In this document: positions 1-12,008 of the stretch, piece by piece
Position numbering within the stretch: the first letter of the stretch is position 1
How the letters are laid out: each line of letters starts with the position of its first letter
Source of the DNA: Corella eumyota
Taxonomy: Eukaryota; Chordata; Ascidiacea; Phlebobranchia; Corellidae
Length of the DNA stretch: 64,000 nt
Direction of reading: 5' to 3'
Assembly (NCBI GenBank): GCA_963082875.1
Contig: OY720099.1
Span: 4,712,001-4,776,000, forward strand
Made by a program: the position numbers and the translations under genes
Notes under the pieces: generated by a model
Database searches by the model: none
The model's input: only the letters and a program-made list of their open reading frames with translations
Told to the model about the DNA's origin: nothing

Positions 1-128
1 TACAAAAAAGTTTACCTTACAATTTAAAGCTTTGTTTAACAAAAAAACTAAAATGTAAGTTCTGTGTAATGTAACTATTTGTTTAATATGTTATACTCTA
101 TAAAACTTTATTTTAAATTATTTTGTAG

Positions 129-1661
129 AATTTTTTCCGTACCAGGACCTACAGGGGCTTATAATAAAGAGGGTAAATATAAAATCAATTTTGGACTTTT
201 TCCTTCCAGCAGCTTTTCTGAGCCATTTATGGGGGCTTTTCCAGAAGTTAAAGTCCCCAATGTAATTGCTGGACAGATAACATCTGAAACCAATAACACC
301 AATATTATTTTACAAGTAAATTTGTTTTAAAATTTGTTGTTTTAATAAGGCACACATTTTACTTAAGGCAAGTTGCAAAATCCTTGATATTCTCAACGTT
401 AAATATTTTAATGTAAAACTACATTAATTCACTTATAATTAAAATGAAAAAAAAATTTGTTACAAATGTTAATGAAGTTTGTGTTACAAGTAATATTTTT
501 ATATTAAAAATAATACTTTACATATAAAACCTATTTATTTTTAATTTTTAAATTAAAAAATAATTAAAATGGAACTAAGTTATTATAATACATAGGCATC
601 AAAATGTTGGGCAACACCCCAAGAAACTAATTATGAAGACTTCCCTGTAAATTTGCCAAGTAATGTATATCCTATAATTGATGAAAGGTAAAAACAATAT
701 TTTAATAATGTGAACATTTAAAATAGTTTTTTTATTGTTTTAATAAAATTTTAACTTTATTTTCTTTTAGTGAGTTTATAAGTAAATAAAACTATAATCG
801 GTATGTTTTTCTTCAGTTGTTTGGCCCAAAATTCGTTCGATTTCAAAAATGAAGTTAAAGTTATTCGTAATTATGATACCAAAGTTCAATTTCAGTTTCA
901 ATCATTTCTTTGGCCAAACGTTAGTTTTATGAAGCAAAAGATTTATGTGTATTGTCTCGTCACTATTTGTGATTTAGATGTACAATTTGGGTGCAAAAAC
1001 CTTGTAAGCATTTACAAAACTAATTGAAAAACTAATGTATTTTACAACTTAGAAACTTAATCCTATCAATTAACCTGTAGGATTGTCCTAACTCGCAACA
1101 AAAACAAAGACAACGTAGAGAAGTGGAACCAGGTCATGTGATCAGCATTGGTCCAATCAAAATCGAGGAGAGTTTTGAAGACCTTTGTTTAAAGGTGATT
1201 TTGAATCAAAACCCTTATTCTGAATAACAACCTGTATTTGACATAAGTTACATTATTTACTAAATAAATGAAAAACGTTTTGTTTAGAACAATGGTGGAT
1301 GTGATGAAATATGCTCAGTGATCAACAATGAAATAACTTGTTCATGTTACGAAGGAAAAACATATGACTCTATTTCACAATCTTGTAAAGGTAAGAGATT
1401 AGCCAATAACTTAAACTCATAATTTTAAAACTATAACCCTTTACCATTTTTTTATTTTAATAGTTATTTCATTAACTAAGGAATATCCTTATCCATTGTA
1501 CATGTTTTGATCTAAAAAAACTGCTTTGATTACATGTAGACATTCATACTTATGTTGGAGATACACATCTAATTTTGTTTTGTGTGTTTGGAACTATGTT
1601 GGGATTGATTAGCATGTTTGTGGCTTGGAAGTTATTCAAAAAGGATGTCCCAGAAAAATGA
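129..1661 (+). CDS. ZP-domain membrane protein with EGF module, 3' part only
   Basis: The coding part enters from the left edge. Exons read as 129-315, 596-687, 817-1003, 1081-1194, 1288-1390 and 1540-1661 (TGA); the frame is continuous across all junctions, giving about 268 codons. The first three exons fit the C-terminal subdomain of a zona pellucida module: KCWATP, then PIIDESC, a Phe-rich strand, YVYCLVTICD and paired Cys. Exon 4 has a furin-type site, QRQRR, where ZP proteins are usually cleaved. Unusually, an EGF-like module follows the cleavage site (CLKNNGGC, then CSCYEG and a last Cys). The final exon is a single transmembrane helix of about 22 residues with a short basic tail ending KKDVPEK. 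ZP modules polymerise into extracellular filaments or matrices. After cleavage the EGF piece would stay on the membrane stub. The family is clear; the specific orthologue is not. Confidence 0.8.
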
Positions 1662-2819
1662 AGTGTTGTTTATTAACAAACATTAAATACAATTTGGCAT
1701 TATACAATTATTACTTTATATACTTCTGCTTATTCAGTAAATATTATAACAATCACATTTTTTAAAAGTTGAACTCTTTTTAATCTTTACGAAATCTTGT
1801 TTCATTTGTTAGCCTACATCTTACATCCTATATAGTTTGGTGTTATGTGTTTTATGATATATTATGTGTAATCTTTTATTAACAATGGCAATATAGCAAA
1901 TATATACTCTTATTGTAAATATATTAAAATATTTTGTTTTAGAAAGGGGTTTGGAATTAAAGATTCACGCCTGATATTACCAATATATAATATCCCAAGC
2001 AAAAAAATTTAACTTCAAAAAAGACAATGCTGTTTGATCAGTTTATTAATACATTTGACTTTTATTAAAGTATTTAATAAAATATTTTTCGGCCTTACCT
2101 ATCTACCAGATGTCACATATTTTGACTTTTGCAGTTTAGTAAGTAATAATAGCACTCAAGGTGATAAAAATCATTAAGGTAACCTGGCGAAAAACCACAA
2201 CAATGTTTTTTTGGGTATAACTTAATTCACTTCACGAATATATTTTCGGATCGCGTGGATCAATGATCATATATACGATCATTGCGTGGATCAACTGATT
2301 TTTAAATGGATCGAATAATGGAATGGGTCGGATGTGTTAATGGGTAATCTAAATAGGTGAGGGTTGGGTCTTGGGTAAGGGTTTAATTTATGCGACCTTT
2401 CTGTTTAATTAAATTTCCGTTAAACATAAATTCGAATGATGTAATATCTATTTAATTGTAATATCTATTTATTTGATTCAGGTAATAATAATCGATTTGT
2501 TAATCCGTTTGATATTTTTGTAAGGTGAATTAAGTCGGATTTGTTTTTGTTTGCGCAATTTATTTTAGTTAATTCAGCAAGTTTCAAAGTTTTTTAAATA
2601 AACAAAATGTTTCCCAATTCGCAGAAAAAATCATTTAAAATTAGATTTTTGTTGCATTTTTATTTAAAGCTTTTTAGCTTAGAAGTAGATGGCTTAACAA
2701 AGTTAACTGCCAAACACACAGTGGTGGCACACCACCTGACAGCCTGACTACACACCGCATTAGCAAAAAATCTAAATATGTTATTTTAAGTTAGTAAGAA
2801 AAATATTATTTAATTTTGG
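1662..2819. other. Spacer between ZP gene and oxygenase gene
   Basis: No supportable gene. It holds the 3' UTR of the ZP gene and AT-rich DNA. Around 2250-2305 a short imperfect palindrome is present, with GATCAATGATC facing GATCATTG across ATATATAC, flanked by two direct copies of GCGTGGATCAA. Confidence 0.5.
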
Positions 2820-2967
2820 AGCTCTATTAACGTCGTCCGCCGGTTTAAACGAATAGCAGACTAGTACTAAAATTAATGCGGAATGTACAAGAGAAGATTA
2901 GGGTAAGGTTTTAAAAATTCCTTCCTTTCCGCATTTTATAAACTTGGCGGACAACGCTAATAGAGCT
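2820..2967. repeat. MITE-like inverted repeat upstream of the oxygenase gene
   Basis: A 22-base arm at 2820-2841 (AGCTCTATTA and GTCCGCC within it) is matched in reverse complement at 2946-2967 with two mismatches; weaker complementarity continues inward. The element is 148 bases long and codes for nothing. Size and structure fit a miniature inverted-repeat element or a foldback. It ends 12 bases before a splice acceptor (AG at 2978-2979) preceding the next start codon, so it may lie within that gene's 5' UTR intron or promoter. No target-site duplication was confirmed. Confidence 0.5.
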
Positions 2968-2992
2968 TTTTTATTTTAGTAATATATGTACT

Positions 2993-4022
2993 ATGGCAAA
3001 TGCAATTCCAATTGTGGACTTTAGTGATTATTCAATTTTAAAAAACTTTTCCAATTCTTCGTCTAAGGTGGAAAATGAATTATACCATGCACTTTCAACC
3101 GCTGGATTTGTCTACTTAAAAAACACTGGAATTTTGCAAGAATCTGTAAATCAAGTAAATGAAGTTACAAGAGTATTTTTTGAAGCCTCAAATCTTGATA
3201 AAAGCAAATATTCTAGGAACCCATCAACCAACTTTGGATATGTTGGGGTAGAAGTGGAAAAAGTCAATCCAATGCGGCCAGGAGATTATAAAGAAGCGTT
3301 TAATATTAGTGGATGGGCTATTGATAATTTGGATACAAAAAATTGGCCAGTTGATATTTCGCCCCAATTTTACGAAGTTATCCGACAATTTATTACACAG
3401 TGTAAACATTTAACTCTTAAAGTCTTCGAGGCTCTTGCAATAGGCATGCAATTAAAAAATACAAATTATTTTAAAGATTCACATTCGTTACTTAACAACA
3501 TTGGCAATGCCAGCACTCTTCGCTCTTTATTTTACCCTTCTGTCAACCAGAAATTAAAACCCGGTCAAATTCGACTTGGTGAGCATTCTGACTATGGGTC
3601 AATCACACTTTTGTTTCAGGACCAAGTTGGTGGATTGCAGGTGTGTATTTCTTTTGTTTTACTTGGTATACACATAAAAACATAATTTTTTATTATATTT
3701 TTGGTAGATTGAAAATGCAGATGGTCAGTATATTGATGCTAGGCCAATAGAAGATACAGTGCTTATCAACATTGGTGATGTGTTAGAATATTGGACAAAC
3801 AATAAACTTAAATCTACCAAACATCGGGTTTTGATACCAGAAAATGAAAAGCGCAACATTGTAAGGAGGTCTCTTGCCTATTTTGTTCATCCAGACGACA
3901 ATGTGATTGTTAATTCCTCGATAGAGTATCAAAACGAAACACTCAATGGTAAAAACAAAAGTTTAGTGAAACCAATCACTTCCTTGCAATATTTAAAAAA
4001 TAAATTTTTAACTAGTTACTGA
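2993..4022 (+). CDS. 2-oxoglutarate/Fe(II)-dependent dioxygenase, isopenicillin N synthase-like
   Basis: Two exons, 2993-3640 and 3708-4022, phase 0, give 320 residues. The N-terminal IPNS-like domain has the usual PIVDFSDY start and a GFVYLKNTG motif. The catalytic jelly roll shows iron ligands His198 and Asp200 (GEHSDYG) and His255 (STKHRVL), and the 2-oxoglutarate-binding pair Arg269 and Ser271 (RRSLAYF), so the active site looks intact. The length matches non-haem oxygenases of this class. The substrate cannot be told from sequence. The ATG is the first after an upstream splice acceptor at 2978-2979. The single intron is only 67 bases. Confidence 0.9.
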
Positions 4023-4921
4023 AATTGATTGCAGTTTAAAAGTCTTCTAAAAAGTGCAGTGTGCTAAATTTCTTTATTAATATGCAATTGCCAATCAAAT
4101 TGGTATACATATATTAATTTTTTTGTGACTTTGTGCAAATTTTAAGTAGACTTTTTATGGTTTTTAAAAGCTGTGTGTAAATTTAAAAAAATTGTAAATA
4201 TCTTTTTGTCAGTGTTATATTATTATGCAACAAACAGTCTACTGTAATAAAAAACTTAGCTTATGAAAAGTACAATGTAACAATAGATATAATTTAATTT
4301 GTTAATAATTTATTCAGTATTTCTTACTGTGATGTATATTCTAGTTAGGTAAAAACCATCTTTTGTCATGTAATTTTTCAAAGCTGTTGTTTTTTTATAA
4401 TAAAATCAAATTTGATGTTTTGTTCAATATAATGCTATAACTTTGTTAATTAAAATCGAGGATAAAAACAATTTTTGCAAACAATGAAAAGATTTTGTTG
4501 TCATACAACACGACCAGAAGTGGGCGGCAGCGAGGAGTAAATATACGAAAATCAATATTTCACAACATGTTTTGTTCTTGCAAGCAAGTTTTCACGTGTA
4601 AGCAATAATTTTGGTAAGTTGTCAGCCGTAAAAAGAAACTTGCAACGTCGTGATATTTTTAATAATGTAAATAACAATCACGCTGAAACTTGATTTGGTT
4701 GTTTAAAAAGTTTAGCGCAATTAATTAATCCTAGCAGCTTTGCTGGAATAATGGCTAAGTATGGCTAAAACAATTTAATGTCTTTCTAGCAAACGTGTAC
4801 ACTCAGTTTGCTAACAATTACAGGCAAAAAATTATATTTTTATACTAAAAAGCAGTTCTGTATTTACAAAATAAAAGATTTAAATTGACTAATAACTGCT
4901 TCATATAAAAAAAGACTTAAG
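4023..4921. other. 3' UTR and spacer
   Basis: AT-rich DNA after the oxygenase stop, with a possible poly(A) signal near 4400. No open frame or RNA gene is supportable. Confidence 0.5.
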
Positions 4922-7900
4922 ATGTTGAACAGTTTGCAATGTTCTGTGGCAAGCTTTATCTTTTTTTCTGTGTTTGAAAGGAAAATAAGTCCTTATTTAT
5001 CCAACTCGATTCCGAAATATAGAAAGTTAACTCTGGAACAAAAATCAGAATGGAATGCAAGGTTGGTTTTTATAAATTTCAACTTCGATTTATTTTAAAT
5101 AATTTGTCAAGTTACTAAAATAAATTAAAAACTAGTAACTTAAAATAAATTAAATTAGTAAATAAATTAAAAACTAGACTTCTCAACCTAAACATCGACC
5201 TTTCAACTTAAGGATGGAGTAACTTTAGTAACCCCAAACCAGTCATGAGTTGCCTTTGGCAGTTTAGCATATTATAAAATAAATCTGCTCAATAATTACA
5301 CAGCTGATTAAGTGCTGGCTTAGCAGAAGTTTTTTTGTTTAAAACGCCTTACTCGAGGGCGCGACAGCATTAGAGCAGCTGTGATTAGACTCACAACCTC
5401 ATGTAGTGTAGCAAATGTTCTGACTACTACACCAGGCTTCCAGATTTAAACATATATTCAAATTTAATTTGATTTATATTGTGTTAAAACTATCTAATAT
5501 AAGAACCTTATGCTATGTTTAATTATATTTTAGACCTTTAAATATTAGGAAACACATTGCCTATTTTGTTGCTATAGTCTATTTAATATTTTAACACAAT
5601 GACTTTTTCTTATAATTCCTAGAAATTCTTCCACTGTTCATGCCACCACAGTGACATTTATTTGTATTTATGTTTTGTTATTTGAAGATAAAATAAAGAA
5701 AGACATGGTCTGGTAAGATTTTAGTGAATTTGAATTAAAAAAAATTAAAATAAATTTCAAAAATTTTATTTTTTACTTCAATTGGATTTTAGTTAAATGC
5801 TTGTCTTGATTTATTTTAGGGGTTACTCCAAAATTGCGGAAGCCAATATTGCCATTGCTGTTGGATATTTATTCTCAGGTAAGTGTTATTTTAGGTATTT
5901 CTTTATGCAAACACTTTTTATTAAACTTATTTTTTGTAATTTTTAGGATCAACTGTTTTTTAATATAAAGTTGGACTTCGGTTATTTTTAATCATATGCA
6001 TTTTTTTTATATATAGTTGATATTTTTATTTTAGATTTGATTTTAATATTCACGAGTGCTGAAGCTGTTGGTGGGAATTGGGGTTTTATTATTCACCACA
6101 TCAGCTCTATTTATGCCTATTTATTTTGCCTGGTAAGCATTCTATCCTAGTCTAGTTAATATATTATTGCACTTATAAAGTAGGCTATAATAAAAAAATA
6201 ATAATCGAAAGAATGAAACTAATTTAAGGTGTTAAAAATTTTAAAAAATACTCTCCTTGTGAATTATTCATACAATTATTTTAGTTTTGAAACTTTTAAT
6301 GTTTATATATTCACAAGTTAATTTATATTTTTAAATTGATTAAGTCGTTGACTTTTATTAGTACAGGAACCAAAATCATTAAACATATGTTTGTATTTAA
6401 ATCTTGAGTATTGGACTTATTGATTCAAATCTCAGTGCAGAACTATATTGGGTCAACAAAGTTGGACTTTGAATACTAGCCCATGTTTGTTGTTTTGGTC
6501 TTTAAAATCGTGTTATTTAAACATAGACTCTGAACTTTTAACTATTTATTTAAAAAGAATTGATGGCAATAAGCATGTAGGCAATTCAAAAGTTTTTTTT
6601 TTGTAATCAAAGCAAAAACTAATATATAATACATATATTCTGCTTAAAATAATTGGTATCAGATTTTTATCTTAATTAATTTAAAAAAAAAATTACAAAC
6701 TTTTGTTTGCAATATTTACACATTGTACATCAATTTAAATAAAACCCTTTAAATTTTTTTACTGTTTCTAGAATCATGGCCTCCTTCAATATTTTGCCAA
6801 TTTTCGTTTAATAGCTGAAATGTCCACACCATTTGTAAATTTAAGGTAACTTGGTTGATTTTTTTTAATCAAATTTAGAAGCGTGGCAGATTTTAGTATC
6901 AAGCTGTTTTATTTTACTAAACCTTATCTGAGTAGAAAAACAATTGTTTTGTTTTTTTTAATTTACCATATGTGTAAATGCATATGGAAATATTTGCAAT
7001 ATATATATTTTGTATTAAATAACTATATATACAGAAAAAAATTTAAGAAAATTTTAGGACAAAATTTTGGAATTTTTATAAAACCCTAAATATAATCACT
7101 TTAAATTGTTAGTAATTTATTTAATAAATGTTTCACTATGTATTTGTTTACTCTTCTTAAATACAAAGTCTAGTAAACATTTGAATATGTTTGCGGTTTC
7201 AATTTATTGTTATAAAAAATCTGAGCGGATCGATTCGGTTTGCGTAAATATTTGATTGCAATTTATAAAAATCAATTTATCAAAAATATGTTATTTATAA
7301 ATAATTAACCATTTTTGTTCAACTGTTGGCACTTTTTTTATACAAACAAATTGAAATTAGTCAGAAAATTTTTTTTACATGTATTTGCTCAAATTTATTT
7401 TTTTATTACTTTTTTCAAGTAAATATAAATTTTTTTATTTTTATGTTGTTTAATATAGTAAACTACTCCTTTTTCTGCTTAAAGTTTGATACACTTTAAA
7501 ACACTTTATAATGCATAAATGTTTAATTTTTTTAAATTTTTGTTTTAAAACAATAAATTTTTTATTAATTTAGGAATTTTGCTTAATTATGAAACAATTA
7601 ACAACTTTTTTATGTACAACCATTTTCCTAATTTTTCACCTTATTTTAAACCAATTTTATGCATTTTTAGATGGACGTTATCAGTTTGTGGAATGAAAGA
7701 TGGAAATGTTTACTTTAAAAATGGATTAATAATGACAGCCACCTTCTTTTTATCCAGAATGATAGTGATGCCTTATTTTTACTACATGGTTTACTTTACT
7801 ATTCACATGGATAGTTATGCAAGGTGATTTTTTTTTTATAAATATTTTTTTTATTTATTTTTTAACTTAACCAGAAATTGAAACATAATCAACTTAATAA

Positions 7901-8208
7901 ACTCAAGATAAATTATTAGGCTTTAAAATTAGTCTTGAAAACCTGTGTTTAATATTGGGCAAAACTTTATGTTAAAATTTAATGTGAGTTTAATGCCCTT
8001 TGTTTTTTTTAGCGTAAGTCCACTCATTCATTATTCTTGGATTGGGGTTTGCTTTGTTTTAGATATAATGAATTTTTTTTGGTTCCATAAAATGGTAAGC
8101 GGTGTGTTAAAGCATTTGAATTTTCGTACCAATCCAAAAACAACAATTAACGAAAGCCCGGTTTCTAATGGCAATGGTCACGTTTTAAACACCGACAAAT
8201 CCGATTAA
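4922..8208 (+). CDS. TLCD4: TLC domain-containing protein 4-like membrane protein
   Basis: Seven exons: 4922-5061, 5623-5712, 5820-5878, 6035-6132, 6772-6845, 7671-7823, 8013-8208; total 269 residues, close to vertebrate TLCD4 (TMEM56). The protein has about six hydrophobic segments. The TLC signature is present: GYLFSDLILIF, the HHISSIYAY segment with its conserved paired His, and CLNHGLL, followed by EMSTPFVNLRW. The last exon carries a final helix and a polar tail (TINESPVSNGNGH). TLC proteins are multi-pass membrane proteins; some ceramide-synthase relatives act on lipids, and no activity is claimed here. Introns 1 and 5 are the longest; intron 1 carries a SINE. The two His residues suggest the family core is intact. 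Confidence 0.85.
5180..5442 (-). mobile_element. tRNA-derived SINE copy, intron 1 of the TLCD4-like gene
   Basis: Read on the minus strand it starts with the A-box-like TGGTGTAGTAGTCAGAAC, then a B-box-like stretch, then the family's shared body motifs AGTAAGGCG, TCTGCTAAGCCAGCACTTAA and GCAACTCATGACTGG. It is well diverged, so old. Confidence 0.75.
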
Positions 8209-10089
8209 GCCCCAAGACTATTTTTTACACTGTGTGTGGCTGTAAATTTTACAGTAATTTTTCTATGCTACTGTCTTTTACTTTTTTGTGACAGTTTTTA
8301 AAAAAAACAACTAAAACAAAAATATCCCCGAAATAAAAAGTGATCTAAATTTTAGTTGCACCTGTTTGTGCTTTTGCAATAAAATTTGTTGATGTAATTT
8401 GCAAATAGATAGTCGTAGCAAAAACTTATTTTGGGTCAGTGCAAACTGCTAAAATACTGCTTTATTTTGAGTTAGTAAAATTTATTTTTGTGCTATATTC
8501 AAAATAAAATCAAAGTTGTGGTACATACACTGTAATTATATTAGTATATTATATAAAAATATTATAATATACATTTTTTTAAATATAAATTATTTCTAGT
8601 TTTTTCTACTTAAATTTTTTCAAATTATTGTTCATGACGAAAACAATCATAGTAAGATCATTGCTTCTAATTTTAATTTGTCGTGATATTTGTGAGTAGA
8701 CCTATACTTCTTATTCGTTTGTGTTTTTTTATTTAAATCCGTGACAAGCTTTATTCTTTGTGCTATCTTTCTTAAATCCTAAAAATAAATGTTTTTATGT
8801 TATTTATTTAATTATTTTTTTAAAACTCAAGAGTTTTTTAAATTTGTTTTACATATAACTGTTACAAAAGAACTTCTAGTTGATGTTTATAACAATTTGA
8901 TGACCTTTTTTACATTATTATTCCACTATATATTTACCACTATTTTAAATAAGTTTGTGATATTTTTGGTGCAAAAAAGATATTGTTTTTTTTTTTTTGT
9001 ATGGCTGTTAATAAGCATTTTGTTGGTTTATTTTTTTTGTAGAAATATACTCTTAAGCAACTGTATCGATTCATCATTTTTGTCCCTTAAATCGTCACTG
9101 TTAACTTAAATTACTAAAAAAATACATGTTATACTTTAGTTTCAATATATATATTTTCTTTTAGTTTTTATATTTTCACTAGTTCTTGCCCTTTTAGTTT
9201 TTCAGCAGTTACGTTAATTTAGTTTTTGCAGCAGTGATGTTAATTTACCTATAAAAGTTATAATTTAAAAGGAATTAATTATGAAAAATGTAATTAAAAT
9301 TCTGTTAATAACAAAGTGCATATATATATATATATATATTCTGTTGAACAATTAATTGAAACAATAGCTGTTGCATATATATTTAAAAAGACTATTATGA
9401 TATTCAATTTTAATATTGGTTCTAAAATCGACAATATTTATTAATTTAAATTTCTACAAACGTTTCACTACTTCTTTTTCTGCTTGTAGTTTCTGTATTA
9501 ACTGTAGTCGTAGATACCGGAACAAATTGATAATTTTTGGTTTTAGGAATGTTTTAATTTTAAAATATGTTCATAAATAATGTCTAAGTAGAAGAAATTT
9601 ATATTTATAGCCATTTAATTGTGGTTGGTTTTCTTTATTTTGTTTTATCTTTGTTTTAAAAATTTTGTTGGTGATAAAAAACGCTATTGTAATAAATCCA
9701 GCAACTTTTAATTAGTCTGTTACCAAAGTAATGTTGTTGCACACCAAAAGTTTTAGTTAATAGATGATAAAAATAAATAGCGGACTTTTAAAATTAAATT
9801 ATTGGTAAGATATATTATATTTTTACACAGTTATTATTATAACCTTTATGTATGCATCAAGAGGTCATCACTTTGATACCCACTGCAGCCAACGGTACTT
9901 TGCATGTACTTAAAAATGGTATAACCTACAAATTAATGTAAGAACCAAACATAAACAAGATTACAATTAATAAATTTAAAAAAGAAAATATGATGCGGAG
10001 CCTAGATTGTTAAGTCATTTGTTTAAAATTAAGGATAAATAAAAATCGTAAAACAAATCACCAAGAGGTGTCGTCCAACAAAAAAGTGC
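8209..10089. other. Long AT-rich spacer
   Basis: No supportable gene. It holds the 3' UTR of the TLCD4-like gene, homopolymer-rich DNA, a TA-dinucleotide run at about 9319-9339, and a weak SINE remnant at about 9853-9905. A hydrophobic open frame at 8789-9109 has the composition of random AT-rich DNA. Confidence 0.5.
9853..9905 (+). mobile_element. Possible SINE fragment
   Basis: CAAGAGGTCATCACTTTGAT followed by ACCCACTGC resembles the tRNA-like head of the local SINE family (compare the copy at 49111). The match covers only about 50 bases. Confidence 0.35.
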
Positions 10090-10100
10090 TTCCCGCCAAT
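10090..10100. promoter_or_regulatory. E2F-like site overlapping a CCAAT box, POLD2 promoter
   Basis: TTCCCGCC (GGCGGGAA on the other strand, a classic E2F element) is followed directly by CCAAT, about 130 bases before the POLD2 start codon. Replication genes are commonly E2F-driven, so the position makes sense. Inferred from sequence only. Confidence 0.4.
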
Positions 10101-10227
10101 ATAAACAATATTAAATAGTAACGTAAGTTTAACACGTTAATTAATCAACAATAACAGTACCTTTCGACCTCTTAAATCTAGAATTTAATGCGGTTTAATT
10201 TACAATGCTTTAAATCGTGTAAGAAAA

Positions 10228-11622
10228 ATGCCAACGAAAAGTCCAGAGAATAACGAAATGACGGATTCAATTATAACTCGATCAACTTGCAGCCGCGAGA
10301 ATTTATCAAAACGGTTTTCTGTGTTTGACGAAAAGTACGAAAGGCAATATGCTCATATTTATTTTTATAGAAGCACAATTATGCGAAGTCGTTTAGAAAA
10401 GACGGCTAAAAAGAAATGGGGCGATGATGTTAATATTTGCAGCCTTTCGGAAATTGAAATTGGTGTGAAATGTTGTATAATCGGGACTATTTTTAAAGTG
10501 ATGAGTTTGCAACCGAGTATTTTAAAAGAAGTCAGTGATGAACATCATGTTCAGAATCAACCAGGAAGAACTCGTTTTACGAGCGAAGATGACAAGTTAA
10601 TTTTAGAAGACACTGTACAAAGAATCTCTCTTACTGGTAATATAATTTCTGATAAATGTTACACGGGTACTGTTGTCGGAGTATTGGGTGTTGAAAATGT
10701 TGCTGGACAATTTTTGGTTGAGGATTTCACATATGCTGGACTGTCGCCGCAAGCACCATTTCCTAGCAACATTGATGAAGACACTTTTGTACTTTTTGTT
10801 TCCGGACTTGGAATCGGGGGAAAGCGAGAAAAGACTTTCGAAATTCAACTCTTGATTGATTATATTAATGGCATGCTCGGTGGTACTGAAGATCATCAGT
10901 TTTGCTCTAAAATTGTTCATGTTATTGTTGCTGGAAACTCTTTGGCCAAAGACACAGGTAATAAGGACTCGCAATCCAAAGCAAGATACTTGACATACAA
11001 AAGTGAGGCTGGAACTGTGCAAGGCATTAGTGATTTAGATTTTTTCTTGTCTCAACTGGTGCCGAATATAAGTGTTGATCTGATGAGCGGTGAATTTGAT
11101 CCGACCAATCACATCCTCCCGCAGAAGCCAATGCATCCATGCATGTTCCCGAGTGCCCGCCACTACAATGGCAGCACATTTTTTACAGTTAGTAATCCAT
11201 ATGAGTGCAAAATTAATGGTGTGCACTTTTTAGGCACCTCTGGACAAAACATCAGTAATTTAAGAATGTATAGTGGCGTGACAGATGGACTTAAATTACT
11301 TTCCGACACTATTGACAGTCAGCACATTGCCCCGACCGCCCCTGACACCTTAGGGTGTTTCCCTTTTTATGATTCTGACCCATTTATCGTCGACGAATGT
11401 CCGCATGTTTACTTTACAGGAAACCAACCGAAATTTTCGTCAGAGATTAAAACTGGTGACGACGGTCAAAAGGTTTTGTTGCTTTGTATTCCCGAATTCA
11501 ACAAGACGTCGTCTGCTGTGTTGTTAAATTTAAAAACGTTGAATCCCGAGAAATTAAGTTTCTTTACTGACCTGGATAACTTAGACTCCATGGAAACAGA
11601 ACATTCCAGTCCTGAAAAATAA
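10228..11622 (+). CDS. POLD2: DNA polymerase delta subunit 2 (B subunit)
   Basis: One uninterrupted 464-codon frame, close to the 469 residues of human POLD2. The N-terminus (KRFSVFDEKYERQYAHIY) leads into an OB-fold region (GTVVGVLGVE, FLVEDFTYAG). The C-terminal two thirds is the phosphoesterase-like domain of polymerase B subunits, which lacks a normal metal site; recognisable blocks are FVSGLGIGG, VIVAGNSL and MSGEFDPTN followed by HPCMFPSA. The B subunit bridges the catalytic subunit to the rest of polymerase delta in the nucleus. The gene is intronless, unlike its vertebrate counterpart. It lies 386 bases upstream of TAF5 on the same strand. Confidence 0.95.
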   Translation: MPTKSPENNEMTDSIITRSTCSRENLSKRFSVFDEKYERQYAHIYFYRSTIMRSRLEKTAKKKWGDDVNICSLSEIEIGVKCCIIGTIFKVMSLQPSILKEVSDEHHVQNQPGRTRFTSEDDKLILEDTVQRISLTGNIISDKCYTGTVVGVLGVENVAGQFLVEDFTYAGLSPQAPFPSNIDEDTFVLFVSGLGIGGKREKTFEIQLLIDYINGMLGGTEDHQFCSKIVHVIVAGNSLAKDTGNKDSQSKARYLTYKSEAGTVQGISDLDFFLSQLVPNISVDLMSGEFDPTNHILPQKPMHPCMFPSARHYNGSTFFTVSNPYECKINGVHFLGTSGQNISNLRMYSGVTDGLKLLSDTIDSQHIAPTAPDTLGCFPFYDSDPFIVDECPHVYFTGNQPKFSSEIKTGDDGQKVLLLCIPEFNKTSSAVLLNLKTLNPEKLSFFTDLDNLDSMETEHSSPEK

Positions 11623-12008
11623 AAAAAAACATAGTTTTGGTTATCTTTTGTCAAGACTTTTTTCACATGTTGTAAGCCATGTTCAAAAATTAAATTTTAT
11701 TATGATGTTATTAGTGTAAAGGGACCTTATTTTCAACATTTAATTGGCTTTAAGAATAATGTTTTTTTAATTAAAAATACACTTTTTTATTTATACTACT
11801 GTACTGCCATAAAAAAATTTTCTATACTATGCCTCTCAGATGGCTTTGACTAAAAATATTTTGGGGTAGTTTTTTTAAAAGCCAGTTTTTCCAAATTTTT
11901 ATAACAGTAAAATACTTATTACACCAACAATTTTACATCAAAATTAACCTCTAAAACTCATCTTTTTCAGATAAAATTAAATAAAACTTGAAAATAAAAT
12001 AAAATATC

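Noticed and set aside
6390-6480. GATTCAAATCTC-like B box in a TLCD4-like gene intron
   Set aside because: No A box or SINE body motifs around it; too weak to call.
8789-9109. 106-codon hydrophobic open frame between the TLCD4-like gene and POLD2
   Set aside because: Phe/Leu/Ile-rich composition expected of AT-rich DNA; no start context, splice support or family motif.
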